This document shows positions 61,099-64,000 of a stretch of 64,000 nt of DNA, piece by piece (the first letter of the stretch is position 1; every line of letters starts with the position of its first letter). The stretch covers positions 62,001-126,000 of the forward strand of contig NZ_AKKA01000080.1 in the NCBI RefSeq assembly GCF_000282035.1, given 5' to 3'. Under the pieces are notes generated by a model. The model was given only the letters and a program-made list of their open reading frames with translations. It did no database searches and was not told the origin of the DNA. Both the position numbers and the translations under genes were made by a program. Source of the stretch: Rhizobium sp. CF122. Lineage in GTDB: Bacteria > Pseudomonadota > Alphaproteobacteria > Rhizobiales > Rhizobiaceae.

Positions 61099-63015
61099 AT
61101 GGCAAAAGTAATTGGTATCGACCTCGGAACGACAAATTCCTGCGTCGCAGTCATGGACGGCAAAGACGCAAAGGTCATTGAGAATGCGGAAGGCGCGCGT
61201 ACGACCCCTTCCATGGTGGCATTTTCTGACGATGGCGAGCGCCTCGTTGGTCAGCCGGCCAAGCGCCAGGCAGTCACCAACCCCACGAACACCCTCTTCG
61301 CAGTGAAGCGCCTGATTGGCCGCCGCTACGAGGATCCGACCGTTGAGAAGGACAAGAGCCTCGTCCCCTTCCACATCGTCAAGGGTGACAACGGCGACGC
61401 CTGGGTCGAAGCCCAGGGCAAGTCCTATTCTCCGGCACAGATCTCCGCGATGATCCTTCAGAAGATGAAGGAAACCGCTGAGTCCTATCTCGGCGAAAAG
61501 GTCGAAAAGGCCGTCATCACCGTTCCCGCATACTTCAACGACGCACAGCGCCAGGCAACCAAGGATGCCGGCAAGATCGCTGGCCTCGAAGTTCTCCGCA
61601 TCATCAACGAGCCGACGGCAGCCGCACTTGCCTACGGTCTTGACAAGAAGGACGGCAAGACCATCGCCGTTTACGACTTGGGTGGCGGTACGTTCGATAT
61701 CTCGATCCTCGAAATCGGCGACGGCGTCTTCGAAGTGAAGTCCACCAACGGCGATACCTTCCTCGGCGGTGAAGACTTCGACATGCGTCTCGTCGAATAC
61801 CTCGTTGCCGAATTCAAGAAAGACAACGGCATCGACCTCAAGGGCGACAAGCTTGCTCTGCAGCGCCTCAAGGAAGCTGCTGAAAAGGCGAAGATCGAAC
61901 TTTCGTCCGCGCAGCAGACCGAAATCAACCTGCCGTTCATCACCGCCGATGCAACCGGCCCGAAGCACCTGACGCTGAAGCTGACGCGCGCCAAGCTCGA
62001 AAGCCTGGTCGACGATCTCGTCCAGCGCACGATCGCTCCGTGCAAGGCAGCCCTTAAGGACGCCGGTGTGACGCCTGCCGAGATTGACGAAGTCGTTCTC
62101 GTCGGCGGCATGAGCCGCATGCCGAAGGTCCAGGAAGTCGTCAAGCAGTTGTTCGGCAAGGAGCCGCACAAGGGCGTCAATCCTGATGAAGTCGTGGCAC
62201 TCGGCGCAGCTATCCAGGCCGGCGTTCTGCAGGGCGACGTCAAGGACGTTCTGCTTCTTGACGTAACCCCGCTGTCCCTCGGCATCGAGACCCTTGGCGG
62301 CGTCTTTACCCGTCTGATCGAGCGTAACACGACGATCCCGACGAAGAAGTCGCAGACCTTCTCGACCGCTGACGACAACCAGCAGGCGGTCACCATCCGC
62401 GTTTCGCAGGGTGAGCGCGAAATGGCTGCCGACAACAAGCTGCTCGGCCAGTTCGACCTCGTTGGCCTGCCGCCGGCACCGCGTGGCGTTCCGCAGATCG
62501 AAGTCACCTTCGATATCGACGCCAACGGCATCGTTCAGGTTTCGGCCAAGGACAAGGGCACCGGCAAGGAACAGCAGATCCGCATCCAGGCCTCCGGTGG
62601 TCTCTCCGACGCCGACATCGAAAAGATGGTCAAGGACGCGGAAGCCAATGCCGAAGCCGACAAGAAGCGTCGCGAAGGCGTGGAAGCCAAGAACCAGGCC
62701 GAAAGCCTGATCCATTCCACGGAAAAGTCGCTGAAGGATTACGGCGATAAGGTCTCCGAGGCCGACCGCACCGCGATCTCCGATGCGATCGCTGCTCTGA
62801 AGTCTGCGGTCGAAGCAACTGAGCCGGATGCCGAAGACATCAAGGCAAAGACCCAAACCCTCATGGAAGTTTCCATGAAGCTGGGCCAGGCGATCTATGA
62901 AGCCCAGCAGGCCGAGGCCGGCACGGCTGATGCCTCCGCAGCCGGCGGCGATGACAATGTCGTCGATGCCGACTACGAAGAAGTCAAGGACGACGACCGC
63001 AAGAAGTCCGCTTAA
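61099..63015 (+). CDS. dnaK: Chaperone DnaK (Hsp70)
   Basis: The 638-residue Hsp70 chaperone. The ATPase domain begins VIGIDLGTTNSCVAVMDG and contains VYDLGGGTFDISILE and VLVGGMSRMPKV; the substrate domain and helical lid follow, and the C terminus ends in an acidic, Lys-rich tail. AAGGAGAG precedes the ATG at 61099. Works with DnaJ, encoded next. The leader contains a GCTGTC/GACAGC stem of unknown effect. Confidence 0.98.
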   Translation: MAKVIGIDLGTTNSCVAVMDGKDAKVIENAEGARTTPSMVAFSDDGERLVGQPAKRQAVTNPTNTLFAVKRLIGRRYEDPTVEKDKSLVPFHIVKGDNGDAWVEAQGKSYSPAQISAMILQKMKETAESYLGEKVEKAVITVPAYFNDAQRQATKDAGKIAGLEVLRIINEPTAAALAYGLDKKDGKTIAVYDLGGGTFDISILEIGDGVFEVKSTNGDTFLGGEDFDMRLVEYLVAEFKKDNGIDLKGDKLALQRLKEAAEKAKIELSSAQQTEINLPFITADATGPKHLTLKLTRAKLESLVDDLVQRTIAPCKAALKDAGVTPAEIDEVVLVGGMSRMPKVQEVVKQLFGKEPHKGVNPDEVVALGAAIQAGVLQGDVKDVLLLDVTPLSLGIETLGGVFTRLIERNTTIPTKKSQTFSTADDNQQAVTIRVSQGEREMAADNKLLGQFDLVGLPPAPRGVPQIEVTFDIDANGIVQVSAKDKGTGKEQQIRIQASGGLSDADIEKMVKDAEANAEADKKRREGVEAKNQAESLIHSTEKSLKDYGDKVSEADRTAISDAIAALKSAVEATEPDAEDIKAKTQTLMEVSMKLGQAIYEAQQAEAGTADASAAGGDDNVVDADYEEVKDDDRKKSA

Positions 63016-63047
63016 GCGGGACGAAACGGTCAAGCTTGAAACTGACA

Positions 63048-63074
63048 TTCCGGCTGCCTCCGTGGCAGCCGGAA
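63048..63074 (+). promoter_or_regulatory. Intercistronic hairpin between dnaK and dnaJ
   Basis: TTCCGGCTGCC and GGCAGCCGGAA form a perfect 11-pair stem with a five-base loop. No T-tract follows, so it is more likely an mRNA-stabilising or attenuating stem that keeps DnaK in excess over DnaJ. Confidence 0.6.
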
Positions 63075-63099
63075 ATCCATTTCCGGGGTCTAATCCTTA

Positions 63100-64000
63100 A
63101 TGGCAAAAGCCGATTTTTACGAAACGCTGGGTGTCGCCAAGACGGCGGACGAGAAAGAGCTGAAAAGCGCCTTCCGCAAACTCGCCATGAAGTTCCATCC
63201 GGACAAGAATCCGGGCGACCATGACGCCGAGCGCAAATTCAAGGAAATCAACGAAGCCTACGAAACGCTGAAGGATCCGCAGAAGCGCGCGGCTTACGAC
63301 CGTTACGGTCACGCCGCCTTCGAACACGGTGGCATGGGCGGTGGCGGCGGTGGTTTTGGCGGCGGCGGATTCTCCGACATTTTCGAGGATATCTTCGGCG
63401 AGATGATGGGCGGCGGTCGTCAGCGGCAGCGCTCGTCCGGCGGCCGCGAGCGTGGCGCCGACCTTCGTTACAACATGGAAATTTCGCTGGAGGAATCCTT
63501 CTCCGGCAAGACGGCGCAAATTCGCGTTCCGACCTCGATTACCTGCGACGTCTGCTCAGGTTCGGGCGCCAAGCCCGGTACGCAGCCGAAGACCTGCGGC
63601 ACCTGCCAGGGTTCGGGCCGCGTGCGCGCTGCCCAGGGCTTCTTCTCGATCGAGCGTACCTGCCCGACCTGTCATGGTCGCGGCACGATCATTCCCGATC
63701 CCTGCGCGAAGTGCCATGGCCAGGGTCGCGTCACCGAAGAGCGGTCGCTCTCCGTGAACATTCCGGCCGGCATCGAAGACGGCACCCGCATTCGCCTGCA
63801 GGGCGAAGGCGAAGCCGGTATGCGCGGCGGTCCATCGGGCGATCTCTATATCTTCCTGTCGGTCAAGCCGCATGAATTCTATCAACGTGATGGCGCCGAC
63901 CTCTACTGCACCATCCCGATCTCGATGACGACGGCGGCTCTCGGCGGCACCTTCGACGTTGCGACGCTCGACGGCACGAAGTCACGCGTGACCGTGCCGG
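63100..64000 (+). CDS. dnaJ: Chaperone DnaJ, 3' end beyond the window
   Basis: The first 300 codons of DnaJ. The J domain has the HPD motif in FHPDKNPGD near residue 33. A glycine-rich linker (about 75-110) follows, then the zinc domain with four CxxCxGxG-type repeats (CDVCSGSG, CGTCQGSG, CPTCHGRG, CAKCHGQG) and the start of the substrate-binding domain. It stimulates DnaK ATP hydrolysis. The reading frame is open to the last base; about 75 residues should lie outside. Confidence 0.97.
   Translation, partial: MAKADFYETLGVAKTADEKELKSAFRKLAMKFHPDKNPGDHDAERKFKEINEAYETLKDPQKRAAYDRYGHAAFEHGGMGGGGGGFGGGGFSDIFEDIFGEMMGGGRQRQRSSGGRERGADLRYNMEISLEESFSGKTAQIRVPTSITCDVCSGSGAKPGTQPKTCGTCQGSGRVRAAQGFFSIERTCPTCHGRGTIIPDPCAKCHGQGRVTEERSLSVNIPAGIEDGTRIRLQGEGEAGMRGGPSGDLYIFLSVKPHEFYQRDGADLYCTIPISMTTAALGGTFDVATLDGTKSRVTVP

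Noticed and set aside
61003..63048. Long open frame antisense to dnaK
   Set aside because: Same cause: codon bias of a highly expressed gene opens the opposite strand. No domain seen.

Overview
The window is GC-rich, densely packed DNA from an alphaproteobacterium of the Rhizobiaceae, most likely Rhizobium or a close relative, and almost certainly chromosomal. It carries housekeeping genes (polA, dnaK-dnaJ, dapB, a class A penicillin-binding protein, a tRNA-Ser). It also carries modules typical of the family: an AqpS-type arsenic operon, a full C-P lyase cluster with two PhnE permeases, yejABEF, TTAA-N7-TTAA (CtrA-type) boxes, and an AbcR-like small RNA between polA and a MarR gene. No CRISPR array, insertion sequence, prophage or replication origin was seen.

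Layout. 1-9440 (minus): a sugar-type periplasmic binding protein, then an eight-gene nucleoside unit read right to left: BMP-family binding protein, ATPase, two permeases, cdd, punA, deoC, deoA. It imports nucleosides and breaks them down to bases and central metabolites. 9.7-20 kb: a small membrane protein, tRNA-Ser(GGA), msrA, pncB, a small membrane-anchored protein, and yejABEF with a 2-hydroxyacid dehydrogenase as fifth gene. 20.2-26.2 kb (plus): mepA, mgsA, glk, an MsbA-type exporter, dapB, gpmA. 26.3-27.6 kb: an HxlR regulator divergent from a short-chain dehydrogenase.

27.6-32.2 kb: arsR, two unrelated arsenate reductases, the aquaglyceroporin aqpS, arsH and an MFS transporter in overlapping frames on the minus strand. 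A DUF6428 gene diverges from them across a short operator. The last 43 codons of the MFS gene are a copy of the 3' end of the nearby hxlR gene.

32.3-46.3 kb: phosphonate utilisation. phnF diverges from phnGHIJKL plus a hexapeptide-repeat transferase; then come phnCDE1E2, a DUF1045 2H-phosphoesterase-like gene, phnM, phnN and a GrpB-family gene. Both main promoters carry Pho-box-like direct repeats, and phnG also has a palindrome suited to PhnF. phnO and phnP are absent.

46.8-64 kb: an FtsK paralogue without membrane segments, polA, the candidate small RNA, a MarR regulator, an MHYT-PAS-GGDEF-EAL protein, an M20 dipeptidase, two small rhizobial proteins, a class A PBP behind tandem CtrA-type boxes, dnaK, and dnaJ cut by the window end.

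Recurring themes are four-base ATGA overlaps within operons, terminator-like hairpins directly after two binding-protein genes (nucleoside and phosphonate), and GTG or TTG starts supported by ribosome binding sites. Most functional calls are family-level recognition by eye; no database search was run.
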